A stretch of 64,000 bases of DNA from Bromus sterilis (GCA_950022295.1 OX465595.1:280313770-280377769); one strand, 5' to 3'. Positions 22,505-34,704 are shown, counted from the first letter of the stretch. Notes: a model not told the origin generated them from the letters alone. Numbers and translations: made by a program.

Positions 22505-23627
22505 GATGTTTCCCGATTTCATTCGCCTATTCCTTTGGCTCACCAACATCCCACTGAGGAAGATGAAGATAGCAATACTGGCATGGGAGTTGGGGTTGAG
22601 GATGGAGAAGATTTAGAATCCGAGGCGGCTCATGCTCAAGTATCGTCCGAGCTGCAATCAAAGAGCAATCAAGACCGCAACTCGACGCGAGAGGGCCTTA
22701 CTCGGACTCGCAAGAGATCTCATCCTACGATTGGTGAAGAGGGTAGCAGTAAACTTCCGGCGCTGGGTTCCAGTCATGGGAGGGTTGCGCCTTTGAAGCC
22801 CAAGAAAACTCTTGTCACTCTTGGGGGTAGGAAAATTAACCCTTCGGGGGATGCTTTTGAGGCTGGAAAGGCAAAGGGAGCTAGATCTAGTCCAGCCAAA
22901 GTTGTTGTGGCTCCCCCGAGGCGTGCTTTGAAGACCGTTCACAAGTAATATTGTCATTTTCTTTCTAACTCGATATTTCGCCCGTACTTCAATATTTTCA
23001 ACCGCCTTGTTTTGCAGTGTCCGTCCGAGTGGTTCCAAGTCACTTCCTGGGGGTGAGGACCAGAATACAGAAACCTATGAGGATGTCAGCACCTACGGAG
23101 TGACTGATTTTCCTATCATCGACACCATTCCTGAGAATGCTCCAACTGGCAGTAAGGATTCTTGATCATGTCTTTTGATGCTCTTTTCCCCATGGCTTCA
23201 CATTTTCTGATCATGTCTATTGATTTCGTTTTTCTTTAGTGAACATGGACATTGATTCTGCTGCAAGTCCTACTCGGACAGTGCTTGAGCCAACTGCCCC
23301 TTAGGTGACTATTCCTGAGGTGGTTGTTCTTGAAAAAGATGCTCCCCTGAGTCAGGTGACCCTGCCGCCAGTAGTTCATCTGCTCCTTCCGTTTCGCGCG
23401 AGGTTCCTGTGGAAAAGATTGTTGAGAAAGCTCCTGCTGCTCCAGCAACCACGCAAGAGAGTGCTCCAGCCTACTCAACTCTGATCCCAGTCCTCGTTCC
23501 GGTTGAGCATGCTATCATTAGTGGACTGAAGGAATACTTGGTGAAGGCCTCTCAGTTTGAGTTGCGCTTGCGCGAATTAGCTTCTGAAGCCGAGTTGGTG
23601 AAGACGAACATGCAAATAAGTACTTAT
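22505..23627 (+). pseudogene. Exons 2-4 of the antisense gene: acidic low-complexity linker
   Basis: Exon 2 (22505-22944) begins DVSRFHSPIPLAHQHP after TTCTGTGTCAG, then is acidic (TEEDEDSN) and basic (KAKGARSSPAK). Exon 3 (23018-23151) follows TTTTGCAG and reads VRPSGSKSLPGGEDQNTET. Exon 4 (23240-23627) follows TTTCTTTAG, starts MNMDIDSAASPTRTV, has an in-frame TAG after TAP and a +1 shift near 23375, then an Ala/Pro/Glu-rich stretch and FELRLRELASEAELVKTNMQ. The frame stays open across both short introns (73 and 88 bp), which is strong support for real splicing. Confidence 0.65.
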
Positions 23628-23714
23628 GTAAGTTTTCTACCCAGTGGGTGTCCGAATGACTTTCTGTCTGAGTTGCTGTTGTTTTCGTTGATTGGAAACT
23701 TCCACTGGGAGTGC

Positions 23715-24039
23715 TTCTTAGTGCACCCATTGGGTATAGCCCCCAAGGCTCCGAGTAATTGTTTTAATTTATTTGGAGGCTTTGTTGGGGAACTGTGCTT
23801 TTTGAAAACTTCCAGTGGGGACACTTCTTAGTGTACCCACTGGGTGTAGCCCCAAGGATCCGAGTAACTTTTTGAAGTTATTCAGAGTCTTTTGAGAGGT
23901 TTTGGTTTGTAAACATTCAGTGGGAGAACTTCTTAGTGCACCTTGTGGGTGTGGCTCCGAAGGCTCCGAGTAACTTCTTGAAGTTACTCGGAGTCTCTTG
24001 TTAGAAGATTTTGTTTTATGAAATCCCACTGGGAGCACT
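23715..24039 (+). repeat. ~105-110-bp tandem repeat in intron 4 (left part)
   Basis: Three units starting TTCTTAGTG.ACCC at 23715, 23825 and 23929, each with TGGGTGTAGCCCC and GGCTCCGAGTAA. Two more follow at 32371-32590 after element B. B entered at a unit boundary. The array lies wholly within intron 4 of the antisense gene. Confidence 0.85.
24035..24039 (+). repeat. Left target-site duplication of element B (GCACT)
   Basis: GCACT precedes the LTR, and the same GCACT follows the other LTR at 32368-32372. Confidence 0.92.
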
Positions 24040-25680
24040 TGATACGTCCAAAACGTATCTATAATTTTTGCTTGCTCCATGCATGCTTTGTGTGATATTT
24101 CTATGATCTAGATACACTTTCATACACTTTTGATCATATTTGGACTAACCTATTAACTCAGTGCACCATAGTGCCAGTTCCTGTTTTCTGCTGTTTTTCT
24201 ATCTCAGTTTTCCCCCATATAAAAAGTGCCAGAAAAATTCCGGGAAAAATATAGGAAAAATCAGCATACAGGAAGCTTCGCAAAGAGCCCGAGTTGGGCC
24301 AGAGGGGAGCCAGGGGTGGCCCAGGAGGCCACCCGGCGCGGCCACTCCCTGGGTCGTATCAGGGGGGCGCCTGGGGCCCCTGGTCCACCTCTGGCTGCCC
24401 TCCTTCGCCTATATATTCCCCGTGACGTGAAACCCTCGAGGACAGAACCCTTTTTCGTGATCTCGCCTCTGTTCCGCCGCCGCCGCGCTTCCGAGATCAG
24501 GAGCACCAGAAGACCTCTTCCCGGCACCCTGCAGGAGGGAGGGTTGACCTCCGGGAGTCTCCTCTCTACCATGGATTCTTCCCGGATGTCTTGTGAGTAG
24601 TTTTCCTTGGACCATGGGTCCGTGATCAGTAGCTATGTGATGTTCTCCTTCCCTCTTTGTTCTTCGTGGTTTAGACCTTGTGAGCTGCCCTACATGATCG
24701 AGGCACTTTTGTAATCTTTCTACTGTTGCTATGCTGAGTTTGATGGGATCTGATGGATTATGAGATTATGTTCAGATTGTGATTGAGTAATATATTTGGT
24801 TCTTATCTCTTATATTTTTGTTCCTAAGTAATTCTTGCATGTTCTCCGTTGTTGTTTATTGCTTTGGCCAAGTAGTAGGTAGTAACCCCAAGAGGGAACG
24901 TTTTGCTCGATTGTGGGTTCATGCCCCCCGATGACACGCTTGAGTGACAGAAACATGAGTCTAGGGGATGTGCTCTTGCCACAAGGGGGAAAACAACGGT
25001 GCTTGTAACCGCGGTTGCAAGGATTGTTTACTTTACGCAAAGTGCTTTTTAATGCAGTTGTCTGTTGCTTTGGGTTTACACTTTGGGTGGGGCTCGCAAC
25101 TTAATACCAGCAAGATGTTCTGGATAGATATCTCAAGGTGGATGATTAGTAGTAGATGCAGTTGGATTTCGGTCTACTTATTTTGGCGTACTGCCCATGC
25201 TTTTGAGCCTCTTCCTTTCTTTTGTAGCATAGTTAGCATTGCGGTGCGTTCATAATCCTGTCAATTGCCCTTTTGTAATTTGTTCACCTCGCATAGCAGT
25301 TTTATCGTCTTTGGGAGAGAGACATCACTAGTGAACATCACGTATCCCGGTCCATATCCTCATCACTGTTTACACGCTCATTTACTTTTCTGCTTTTACT
25401 TTCAGTTGCTATCATTATCCCTTGCGTTTGATCCTTTGTGAACAACAAGACCGGAGAGATTGACAACCTCTCTGAACTTCGTTGGGAACAAAGTTATTTG
25501 TGTCTGTGTGCAGGTCCGCGTCAATTGCGCCGCTGACACCTACTTATCATCTCGGGATTCCTACTGGAGACAAACCTTGGTATCTTTACTGAGGGAAATT
25601 TGATGGTGTGCTACATCACGCCTTCCACTTGGGGTTTACCAACGAAGGGCGTGAAATCACTATCATTACCTCGCACATCA
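24040..25680 (+). repeat. 5' LTR of element B
   Basis: 1641 bp, ends TGATACGTCC and CGCACATCA. It opens with a palindrome (GATACGT/ACGTATC, 5-base loop). TATATAT at 24410-24416 is a likely TATA box, followed by a GC-rich leader. Confidence 0.93.
24410..24416 (+). promoter_or_regulatory. TATA box in B's 5' LTR
   Basis: CGCCTATATATTCCCC, conserved in the 3' LTR at 31095-31101 and as TATTTAT in element C (33417-33423 and 38832-38838). It would start B's genomic RNA within the LTR. Confidence 0.55.
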
Positions 25681-25691
25681 AGCCAAATTTC

Positions 25692-25709
25692 TGGCGCCGT
25701 TGCCGGGGA
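25692..25709 (+). other. Primer binding site of element B
   Basis: TGGCGCCGTTGCCGGGGA, 11 bases inside the LTR, the usual Athila-lineage site (tRNA-Asp type by family knowledge). Confidence 0.88.
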
Positions 25710-25845
25710 CTCCGAGTGCTAAGATAGGGGAGTTTCACACTACCCTTTACCTTTGTTTTTAAGTCTTGTTAGTTTACCTTTCAGTTTTTATCTTTGTGTC
25801 TTATATCAAAAATCACAAAAAAAATCTGCCACACTTGCTGTTGCT

Positions 25846-27882
25846 ATGGGTTCCACTGAAAACACCAATTTGTGTGACTTCACTAGTCACAACAACCAAG
25901 ACTTTATCTGCACCCCCATTGCCACACCTTCCACTTCAGCTACCTCTTATGAAATTGAACCTTCCTTGTTAAACCTTGTTATGAGAGATCAATTCTCTGG
26001 TGCTGGAGATGATGCTGCTTTACACTTGAACAATTTTGTTGAATTATGTGATATGCAAAAGTATAAAGAAGTAGAAGGTGATATTGTTAAGCTCAAGCTC
26101 TTTCCTTTCTCTTTAAGGGGAGACGCTAAAATCTGGTTTCAATCTTTGCCTAGGAATAGCATAGATTCTTGGGATAAGTGCAAAGATGCTTTTTTAGGGA
26201 AGTACTACCCACCTGCTAAAAATATCCAATTGAGGAGTAGCATTATGAATTTTAAGCAATTGGATAATGAACACGTTGCCCAAGCTTGGGAACGAATGAA
26301 ATATCTTGTTAAGAAATGCCCTACACATGGTTTGACTACCTGGATGGTTATCCAGACTTTTTATGCAGGCTTGAACTTTACCTCGCGGAACCTGTTAGAT
26401 TCGGCCGCGGGAGGAACCTCTCTGTCAACTACACTTGGTGCTGCCACAAAGCTTCTCGATGAGATGATGACCAATTATTCCCAATGGCACACCGAACGCG
26501 CTCCAACAGGTAGGAAGGTAAACTCTGTCGAGGAAGTTACCTCCCTCAATGAAAAAGTTGACTTAATTATGTCTCTACTTACCAAGCAACCCTCTATTGA
26601 TCCTCGTGATGTCCCTTTAAATTATTTGGTTGCCCAAGAACAAGTATATGTGAACTTTATTGCTAGAAACAACTTCAACAACAATGCTTATAGGGGTAAT
26701 TTTGCTAGCAATCCTAGACCGTTTCCATCCAACTATGGGAACAACAACACCTACCCTAGCAACAAGAACCCCTCTTCTGAATTATAAAGCATGCTTAGAG
26801 ACTTTATCACTACCCAAAAAGCCTTCAACAAAAATGTAGAGGAGAAATTAGCTAAATTAGATAATCTCTCTTTGAAGGTAGAAAGCTTAGCCCTTGATAT
26901 TGAGATGCTTAAAATTAGAACCTCTCCCCTTGAGGAGAATAAGGCCACTCCTATTAATGCTATCCAATTACAAATTAATGAAAATATTAGGATGATGGCT
27001 AAACTTAAAGAAAGGTGGGCTAGAGAAAAAGAGGAAGAGGATAGAATTAAGAGCCTTCCTACACACCACACAGTTGCCACTATCCAAATTGTTGAGGACA
27101 CCCAAACTATTAGCACCCAATGCACTCCTAGTCCCGTTGGACCTATTAATGATGATGCTAATACCTCAACCGAAGATGAAGAAACTCCTATGAACATAGA
27201 GGGTTTCAAACAAGTGAGCCTAGACGACACTACTACCACCTTTGATAGTAGTGATATTGATTTTGATAGTTGCACCCTCTCAGAAGTTATTAGCTTGCTA
27301 CACAAAATGTCTAGAGACCCCCACACTAGCACACTTAATCTTGCCTTCACGGAGCATATCACAAATGCTCTCATCAAAGCTAGGGAGGAGAAGCTTAGAG
27401 TAGAAGCCTCCATACCTAGGAAGCTAGATGATGGTTGGGACCCTATGATCAAGATTAAATTAAATAACTTCTCTTGCTATGCTTTATGTGATGTTGGAGC
27501 TAGTACCTCCGTTATTCTCAAAAGAATATTTGATATGTTTGAATTGAAGCCCTTTGAGCCTTGTTCTTTTGGTGTTCGTCTTGTTGATTCTTCCGTAAAG
27601 AAACCTTTGGGGAAGATCGACGATGTTCTTATCATTGTCAATGAAAACTATGTTCCCGTTGATTTTATTGTTATGGATATAGAGTGTGAACCTTTGTGTC
27701 CAATTATTTCGGGACATCCTTTTCTTCGCACCGTTGGTGCGGTTATTGACATGAAAGAGGGGAATATAAAATTCCAATTCCCATTCAAAAAGGGAATGGA
27801 ACACTTCCCTAGAAATAAAATCAAGTTACCTTTTGAGTCCGTTACACGGGCTAGTTATTCTCTTTCTCTTGATAAAACTTGA
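25846..27882 (+). pseudogene. B gag-protease ORF with one in-frame stop
   Basis: The start ATG at 25846 gives MGSTENTNLCDF. The Gag core shows MRDQFSGAGDDAALHLNNFV, LFPFSLRGDAKIWFQSLP, WDKCKDAFLGKYYPPAKN, AWERMKYLVKKCPTHG and FYAGLNFTSRNLLDSAAGG, all typical of Athila Gag. No CCHC knuckle; the C-terminus is Asn-rich. A single TAA at 26785-26787 lies in the same frame as the following MLRDFITTQKAFNKNVEEKL. The protease region has LCDVGASTSVI (Val where Ser/Thr is usual next to Asp) and IISGHPFLRTVGAVID. The frame ends at 27882 with no RT. The stop may be a later mutation or may separate the two products. Confidence 0.85.
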
Positions 27883-27931
27883 TTCTTCTTTTGCAGCATG
27901 CCTAGCTTAAAGGCATAAAAGAAAGCGCTTT

Positions 27932-27945
27932 CGGGAGGCAGCCCG
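27932..27945 (+). other. Hairpin after B's coding region
   Basis: CGGGAGGCAGCCCG, a 4-bp G/C stem with a 6-base loop, within GCGCTTTCGGGAGGCAGC. It is present identically in element C at 35708-35721, in the same place after the last codon. Confidence 0.6.
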
Positions 27946-28520
27946 CAAAGAATTTAGGTTTTTATTTTTGATTTTGTTGTGTCTTAATGTTTGTTACTAC
28001 TTTAGCAACATCATTGTATCTTTATTTTTCAGCTTTGTGCCAAGTTATCGCCTCTTATGATAAGGGAAGCAAAAGTTGTGACATGCTGTCCAGAAAACAG
28101 ATTCTGTCCCTTGACAGAAAACTTCGAATCAAATCACCAGATCATCTTTTTTATCTGAATTTTTTTGACAGAGTGCTCTATACAATTGTGAAACTTTCGT
28201 ATGTTCTGAGTTTTTTGATTTGAGTTGCAGAAGTGCCCCTAAAAAATTCTTTACTACCTGCTGTTCTGTTTTTCACAGATTCTGGCACGTTTTGTCTCTC
28301 CTAACTTTTGCAAACCTTAAGCTTGCTTTTTCTTTGCAAAAACTTTTTGGCACTCTTTAAAAACAGTAGATCTTCAAGAATATATTTATATCCAGTGGGT
28401 CAAAATTATTTATTAAGGGTACTAACCTCTCTAATCAGCTTATGATGAGTTATGTATGAAGGGAGTTTTCAAGTGTGCGATGGAAGATGATGAAAGAAGA
28501 TCCAGGAGTGTCAAGCGCTC

Positions 28521-28608
28521 AAGCTTGGGGATGCCCCCATGCATCCCCAATAAATATTCAAGGAGACTCAAGATTCTAAGCTTGGGGAAGCCCCCGTGCA
28601 TCCCCTTC
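28521..28608 (+). other. Two internal PPT-like motifs with hairpins in element B
   Basis: AAGCTTGGGGATG at 28521 is identical to the first 13 bases of the terminal PPT at 30711. It runs into a perfect 8-bp stem (GGGGATGC/GCATCCCC, loop CCCCAT, 28527-28548). A second, slightly worn copy follows near 28579-28607. Confidence 0.75.
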
Positions 28609-30710
28609 TCCATCAACAATCATCAGTTCGTCCTTCGTCTCACTATATTTTTATCACTTCATGCGTTATGTGCTATGCTTGGAGCGTCTCGCTCTTAGGT
28701 TTTAGTTTTAGTTTTCTTTAGTTTTGCTTGCTGTTCATAACAAGTTAGACCCCGTCTTACTTTGTGTGGGAGAGAAACACGCTCCACTTTCAAAATCTAG
28801 AACACATCATAGGATTTTTCCTGCTGATCTTTTTGCTGTTGTGTGTTCTTTATCTTTTCATAGCTGCTGCCATGTTTAGTTTTAGTCTTAGTTTGTCTTT
28901 AGCAAGAGACTTGGCTTTTGTTTAGTCTGATGCTGGAACTCTTTTTAGTTTTCATGTTTATCTTGTTAAAGAAAGTTGGTTGTTGCACTGAGTTGTGTTT
29001 TGTCTTGGAAGTAGGTAATTGAGGTTGCTATTTAATTCTAGTAGTAACTTGCAATAGTTTTGAAGTTTTGATGTGAGTAATGTTTGAACTTTTGGTGTCA
29101 AGAGATCTAGCCTATTAGTGATAGGTGTCGTATTTTGGGCAATCCGTGTGTATTTTCAAAAACTACAAAACTAGTTGAGAACTCTAGCTACTAGATGGAT
29201 CACTAATCTTTGGAGGGAATGAATATTAGAGTACACTCACGTACCATGAGTCGAGGATGCGCAAGGATAACCAAACCACCATACACTCCTCCTCGGGGTA
29301 CTTGTCTCTTTGTGAACCTCCTTATTAGATTGAGAGTTACCGATAATAAGTGCATGAGTTCTTCGGACTAATGTAAGTATTGAAAGTTGACACTTCCACC
29401 TTCCCATATTTTGCTAGCCTCTCCCGTGCTGTGCATTGCCTTCTTCTCACTCCGAGAGTTGGTGTCCACCATCTCCGGTACATCCAAACCCTTGGCATGA
29501 CACGCTCTGTCATCATAAACCTCCTTATATCTTTCCTCAAAACAGCCACCATACCTACCTATCAAGGCATTTCCATAGCCTTTCCGAGATATATTGCCAT
29601 GCAACATCCACCTCTTCATGACTTGATCTTCATGTCATACATGTTCCTGCTACACTGGCAGCGACATACATTGCATACATCATGATAGTTACATCTTCTT
29701 TATGATTTTGAGTACCTTATAAAGTGTGAAAGATCTCCTTTACCTTCTTGTAAAATAGAGAGTTGCCCTTAACTGAGGAAAAGATCCCAAAGTGGACACA
29801 ATAAAAGATCCCAAAGAGGACAAATGAGAGTTAAATAGAAAGAGCCATTGAGGCCACAAAAAAATACAAAAAAAGAGAAAAAAGAGAAAAAGAAATAAAA
29901 AGAGAGAAAGGGGCAAGAATACTATCCTTTTGAGATATCCACACTAGTACTCCCTTTATATCCTTGTACTCCATAGAGATGATCATTATGCATATAGCTA
30001 TGTGGGGACCTTCACAGTATAGAACTTGGTTTGCATATTCCAAGGATGAGCCTCCTCAAACGAGCTCTAGGTCTTCATGAGCGAGAAAGTTAGATGCACC
30101 CCCACTAGTTCCATTGGAGAGCTTCCTAGCTCGTATGTGCATCCGTTGCATGGCAATCCCTACTCCTCACATCATATTTATCATTTGGCATCTCTTGCCT
30201 ATGATTGTCCTCATTGATGTGAACCTTTCTCACCCTTTTTGTATTCCTACTCCACACTCTTTCTCTCTTTGCCATCCAAAGTGTCAACTCTCGTGCTTAC
30301 GCTCATCCATTGCATGAGTGCTAAAAATATTGAAAAAGGAGTGGATCAAATTGACTTGTACCTGGATAGTGGTCCGGGGACGAGTCAAGATAAGATTCGA
30401 GAAAAAGTCCAAGTGTGAAACTTTAGTAGATTGAGTTCTCAAAAAATAAATGTTTTTTCTCGTATTCCCTATCCCCCTTCTTGCACGCAAACATCATTTG
30501 GAGACATTCGAGTCACGGACAGCGAGAGCTCTTGCACCTAATGTTCTTTTCTTACTTGTTTCAATGCTAATATAGACTCTTGCATGTTATGACTTGAATT
30601 GAATCTTTAACCTTGATTGCTTTACTTTTCAAAGTTCTTATATGGTTGCTAGCATGTCACCACAGAAATTATGTCATTATCATTTACCTACTCGAGGACG
30701 AGCAGGAATT

Positions 30711-30724
30711 AAGCTTGGGGATGT
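30711..30724 (+). other. Polypurine tract of element B
   Basis: AAGCTTGGGGATGT directly before the 3' LTR, in the position for plus-strand priming. Identical in element C (38486-38499). Confidence 0.75.
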
Positions 30725-32367
30725 TGATACGTCCAAAACGTATCTATAATTTCTGCTTGCTCCATGCATGTTTTGTGTGATATTGCTATGATCTAGATAC
30801 ACTTTCATACACTTTTGATCATATTTGGACAAACCTATTAACTCAGTGCACCACAGTGCTAGTTCCTGTTTTCTGCTGTTTTTCTATTTCAGTTTTCCCC
30901 CATATAAAAAGTGCCAGAAAAATTCCGGGAAAAATATAGGAAAAATCAGCATACAGGAAGCTTCGCAAAGAGCCCGAGTTGGGCCAGAGGGGAGCCAGGG
31001 GTGGCCCAGGAGGCCACCCGGCGCGGCCACTCCCTGGGTCGTATCAGGGGGGCGCCTGGGGCCCCTGGTCCACCTCTGGCTGCCCCCCTTCGCCTATATA
31101 TTCCCCGTGACGTGAAACCCTCGAGGACAGAACCCTTTTTCGTGATCTCGCCTCTGTTCCGCCGCCGCCGCGCTTCCGAGATCAGGAGCACCAGAAGACC
31201 TCTTCCCGGCACCCTGCAGGAGGGAGGGTTGACCTCCGGGAGTCTCCTCTCTACCATGGATTCTTCCCGGATGTCTTGTGAGTAGTTTTCCTTGGACCAT
31301 GGGTCCGTGATCAGTAGCTATGTGATGTTCTCCTTCCCTCTTTGTTCTTCGTGGTTTAGACCTTGTGCGCTGCCCTACATGATCGAGGCACTTTTGTAAT
31401 CTTTCTACTGTTGCTATGCTGAGTTTGATGGGATCTGATGGATTATGAGATTATGTTCAGATTGTGATTGAGTAATATATTTGGTTCTTATCTCTTATAT
31501 TTTTGTTCCTAAGTAATTCTTGCATGTTCTCCATTGCTGTTTATTGCTTTGGCCAAGTAGTAGGTAGTAACCCCAAGAGGGAACGTTTTGCTCGATTATG
31601 GGTTCATGCCCCCCGATGACACGCTTGAGTGACAGAAACATGAGTCTAGGGGATGTGCTGTTTCCACAAGGGGGAAAACAACGGTGCTTGTAACCGCGGT
31701 TGCAAGGATTGTTTACTTTACGCAAAGTGCTTTTTTAATGCAGTTGTCTATTGCTTTGGGTTTACACTTTGGGTGGGGCTCGCAACTTAATACCAGCGAG
31801 ATGTTCTGGATAGATATCTCAAGGTGGATGATTAGTAGTAGATGCAGTTGGATTTCGGTCTACTTATTTTGGCGTACTGCCCATGCTTTTGAGCCTCTTC
31901 CTTTCTTTTGTAGCATAGTTAGCATTGCGGTGCATTCAAAATCCTGTCAATTGCCCTTCTGTAATTTGTTCACCTCGCATAGCAGTTTTATCGTCTTTTG
32001 GGAGAGAGACATCACTAGTGAACATCACGTATCCCGGTCCATATCCTCATCACTGTTTACACGCTCATTTACTTTTCTGCTTTTACTTTCAGTTGAAATC
32101 ATTATTCCTTGCGTTTTATCCTTTGTGAACAACAAGACCGGAGAGATTGACAACCTCTCTGAACTTCGTTGGGAACAAAGTTATTTGTGTCTGTGTGCAG
32201 GTCCGCGTCAGTAGCGCCGCTGACACCTACTTATCATCTCTGGAGTCCTACTGGAGACAAACCTTGGTATCTTTACTGAGGGAAATTTGCTGTTGTGCTA
32301 CATCACGCCTTCCACTTGGGGTTTACCAACGAAGGGCGAGAAATCACTATCATTACCTCGCACATCA
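30725..32367 (+). repeat. 3' LTR of element B
   Basis: 1643 bp, TGATACGTCC to CGCACATCA, followed by the GCACT duplication. It matches 24040-25680 with about 2% differences by eye. Confidence 0.93.
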
Positions 32368-32590
32368 GCACTTCTTAGTGCACCCAGTGGGTGTAGCCCC
32401 CAAGGCTCCGACTAAATTTTTAAAGTTATTCGGAGTCTTTTGTGAGGAGATTTTGTTGTATGAATTTCCAGTGGGAACACTTCTTAGTGCACCCACTGGG
32501 TGTAGCCCCGAAGGCTCCGAGTAACTTTTGAAGTTATTTAGAGTCTTCTGCGAGGAGACTTTGTTCTTATTATGATTCTTCTCCTGTACT
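32368..32590 (+). repeat. Intron 4 tandem repeat (right part) with B's right GCACT duplication
   Basis: GCACT (32368-32372) is B's right target duplication. Two further ~110-bp units of the intron 4 array follow, then a CTCCTGTACTAG acceptor at 32592. Confidence 0.85.
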
Positions 32591-32592
32591 AG

Positions 32593-33049
32593 GAGGCTTG
32601 CAAGCTGGCTTCTTCCTTTGTATGTTTACAAGAGGAGAATGCAGCTGCGAAAAAAGCATATGAGGTGCTGCTTGAAGAGCAGAACAAACTGAAGAAACAA
32701 CATGCTGAGGACAATGGTAAGCTATCCTGTCGCATATTGTATGAGAAGAGATAATGGCTTGATTCTAATACCATGCTTCCTTCTTCTTTTGTGTCCCTAT
32801 GCATAGGCGGCCAAGAAAGATTTTGATGCCAAGGTCAAGGAAAATGATGACTTTGTGACCAAGATGAAAAAGGATATAGATCAAGCTGAGAAGCGCACCA
32901 AAGAGAAGAAACTTTGGAGAAATATCTGCACTATTACAAAGAAGCTGTGAAGGAAAATGAGGCCAGCATCGCGAAGCTCCAATCTGACTTGGAGAAGGTG
33001 TCTGAGCTGCGCTCCAAGCAAGAGGAAACCCACAAGGCCGAGCTTGAGG
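32593..33049 (+). pseudogene. Exons 5-6 of the antisense gene: coiled-coil region
   Basis: Exon 5 (32593-32716) reads EACKLASSFVCLQEENAAAK and LLEEQNKLKKQHAEDN in frame with exon 4. Exon 6 starts near 32807 and continues as AKKDFDAKVKENDDFVTKMK and, after a frameshift near 32920, KLQSDLEKVSELRSKQEE and THKAELE. Heptad-like Leu/Lys/Glu spacing suggests a long coiled coil. The intron 5 junction is off by one base, fitting decay. Element C cuts the exon at 33049/40094. Confidence 0.65.
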
Positions 33050-34674
33050 TGATACGTCCAAAACGTATCTATAATTTCTGCTTGCTCCATGCATGTTTTG
33101 TGTGATATTGCTATGATCTAGATACACTTTCATACATTTTTTATCATATTTGGACTAACCTATTAACTCAGTGCACCCCATTGCCTGTTCCTGTTTGCTG
33201 CTGTTTTTCTATTTCAGTTTTCCCCCATATAAAAAGTGCCAGAAAAATTCGGGAAAATTCAGATAAAAAATCAGCGTGACGGAAGCTTCGAGAAGAGCCC
33301 GGGAGGGGCCAAAGGGGAGCCAGGGGGCCAGGGGGCCACCCGGCGCGGCCCCACCCCTGTCCGCGCCAGGGGGGCGCCTGGGGCCCCTGGCCCACCTCTG
33401 GCTGCCCCCTTTCGCCTATTTATCCTCCGTCACGGGAAAACACCAGAGCAGAACCCTATTCCGCGAACTCGCCTCTGTTCCGCCGCCGCCACGCTTCCAA
33501 AGATCGGGAGCACCAGAAGACCTCTTCCCGGCACCCTGCCGGAGGGAGGATTGACCTTTGGGAGTCTCCTCTCCACCATGGATGCTCCCCGGATGTCTCG
33601 TGAGTAGTTTTCCTTGGACCATGGGTCCGTGATCAGTAGCTATGTGATGTTCTCCTCCCCTCTTTGATCTTCATTGTTTAGACCTCGTGAGCTGCCCAAC
33701 ATAATCGAGGCACCTTTGTAATATTTCTTCTATTGCTATGTTGAGTTTGATAGGATCTGATGGATTATGATATTATGTTCAGATCGTGATAGAGTAATAT
33801 ATTTGGTTTTTATCTCTTATATTTTTGTTCCTAAGTAATTCTTGCATGTTCCCCGTTGTTGTTTATTGCTTTGGCCAAGTAGTAGGTAGTGACTCCAAGA
33901 GGGAGCGTTGTGCTAGATTGTGGGTTCATGCCCCCCGATGACACGCTTGAGTGACAGAAACATGAGTCTAGGGGATGTGTTGTTGCCACAATGGAGAAAA
34001 CAACGGTGCTTGTGACCGCGGTCACAAGGATTGTTTACTTTACGCAGAGTTCTTTTTAATGCAGTTGTTTGTTGCTTTGGGTTTACACTTTGGGTGGGGC
34101 TCGCAACTTAATACCAGCGAGATGTTCTGGATAGATATCTCAAGGTGAATGATTAGTAGTAGATGCAGATGGATTTCGGTCTACTTACCTTGGCGTACTG
34201 CCTGTGCTTTTGAACCTCTTCCTTTCTTTTGCAGCATAATTAGCATTGCGGTGCGTTCATAATCCTGTCAATTGCCTTTCTGTAATTTTTTTACCTCGCA
34301 TAGCAATTCTATCGTCTTTTGGGAGAGAGACATCACTAGCGAACATCACGTATCCCGGTCCATATCCTTATCACTGTTTCCACGCTATATTTACTTTTCT
34401 GCATTTCCTTTCAAGTTGCTATTATTATCCCTTGCGTTTTATCCTTTGTAAACAACAAGACCGGAGGGATTGAAAACCTCTCTGAACTTCGTTGGGAACA
34501 AAGTTATCTGTGTCTGTGTGCAGGTCCGCGTCAGTTGCGCCGCTGACACCTACTTATCATCTCTGGAGTCTTGCTGGAGACAAATCTTGGTATCTTCACC
34601 GAGGGAAAACTGTTGTTGCACTACATCTCAACCCTCCACTTGGGGTAACCAACAAAGGGGGCGAGATGCCATCA
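33050..34674 (+). repeat. 5' LTR of element C
   Basis: 1625 bp, TGATACGTCC to GATGCCATCA. Related to B's LTR but with several shared C-specific differences. TATA-like TATTTAT at 33417-33423. Confidence 0.92.
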
Positions 34675-34686
34675 AGCAAAGTTTTC

Positions 34687-34704
34687 TGGCGCCGTTGCCG
34701 GGGA
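34687..34704 (+). other. Primer binding site of element C
   Basis: TGGCGCCGTTGCCGGGGA, identical to B's site, 12 bases inside the LTR. Confidence 0.88.

Larger units (their letters stand above)
27883..30710 (+). other. Long non-coding 3' region of element B
   Basis: 2.8 kb of T-rich sequence without domain-bearing ORFs, closely matched by 35665-38485 in element C. It holds a small hairpin near its start, two hairpin/PPT-like motifs at 28521-28608 and an 80-codon ORF (28456-28698) that exists in both copies but overlaps those motifs. In autonomous relatives an envelope-like or RT region would be sought here; none is seen. Confidence 0.7.
24040..32367 (+). mobile_element. Element B: non-autonomous Athila-type retrotransposon
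   Basis: LTRs 24040-25680 and 30725-32367, flanked by GCACT at 24035-24039 and 32368-32372. The PBS is TGGCGCCGTTGCCGGGGA, typical of Athila. Only gag and protease are encoded; there is no RT, RNase H or integrase in the 4.8 kb between PBS and PPT, and 2.8 kb of this is non-coding. It must have moved with enzymes supplied in trans. The LTRs differ at roughly 30 of 1641 positions by eye (about 2%). Element C shares its LTR and 3' region. Confidence 0.92.

Noticed and set aside
26751..27452. 233-codon minus-strand ORF opposite B's protease region
   Set aside because: It is a shadow of the plus-strand gag-protease frame with Ser/Leu-rich composition and no recognisable motif.
28456..28698. 80-codon ORF conserved in B and C as a possible small protein
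   Set aside because: Conservation is no higher than the surrounding non-coding DNA, and it overlaps the paired hairpin/PPT motifs, which explain the PPCIP repeats.
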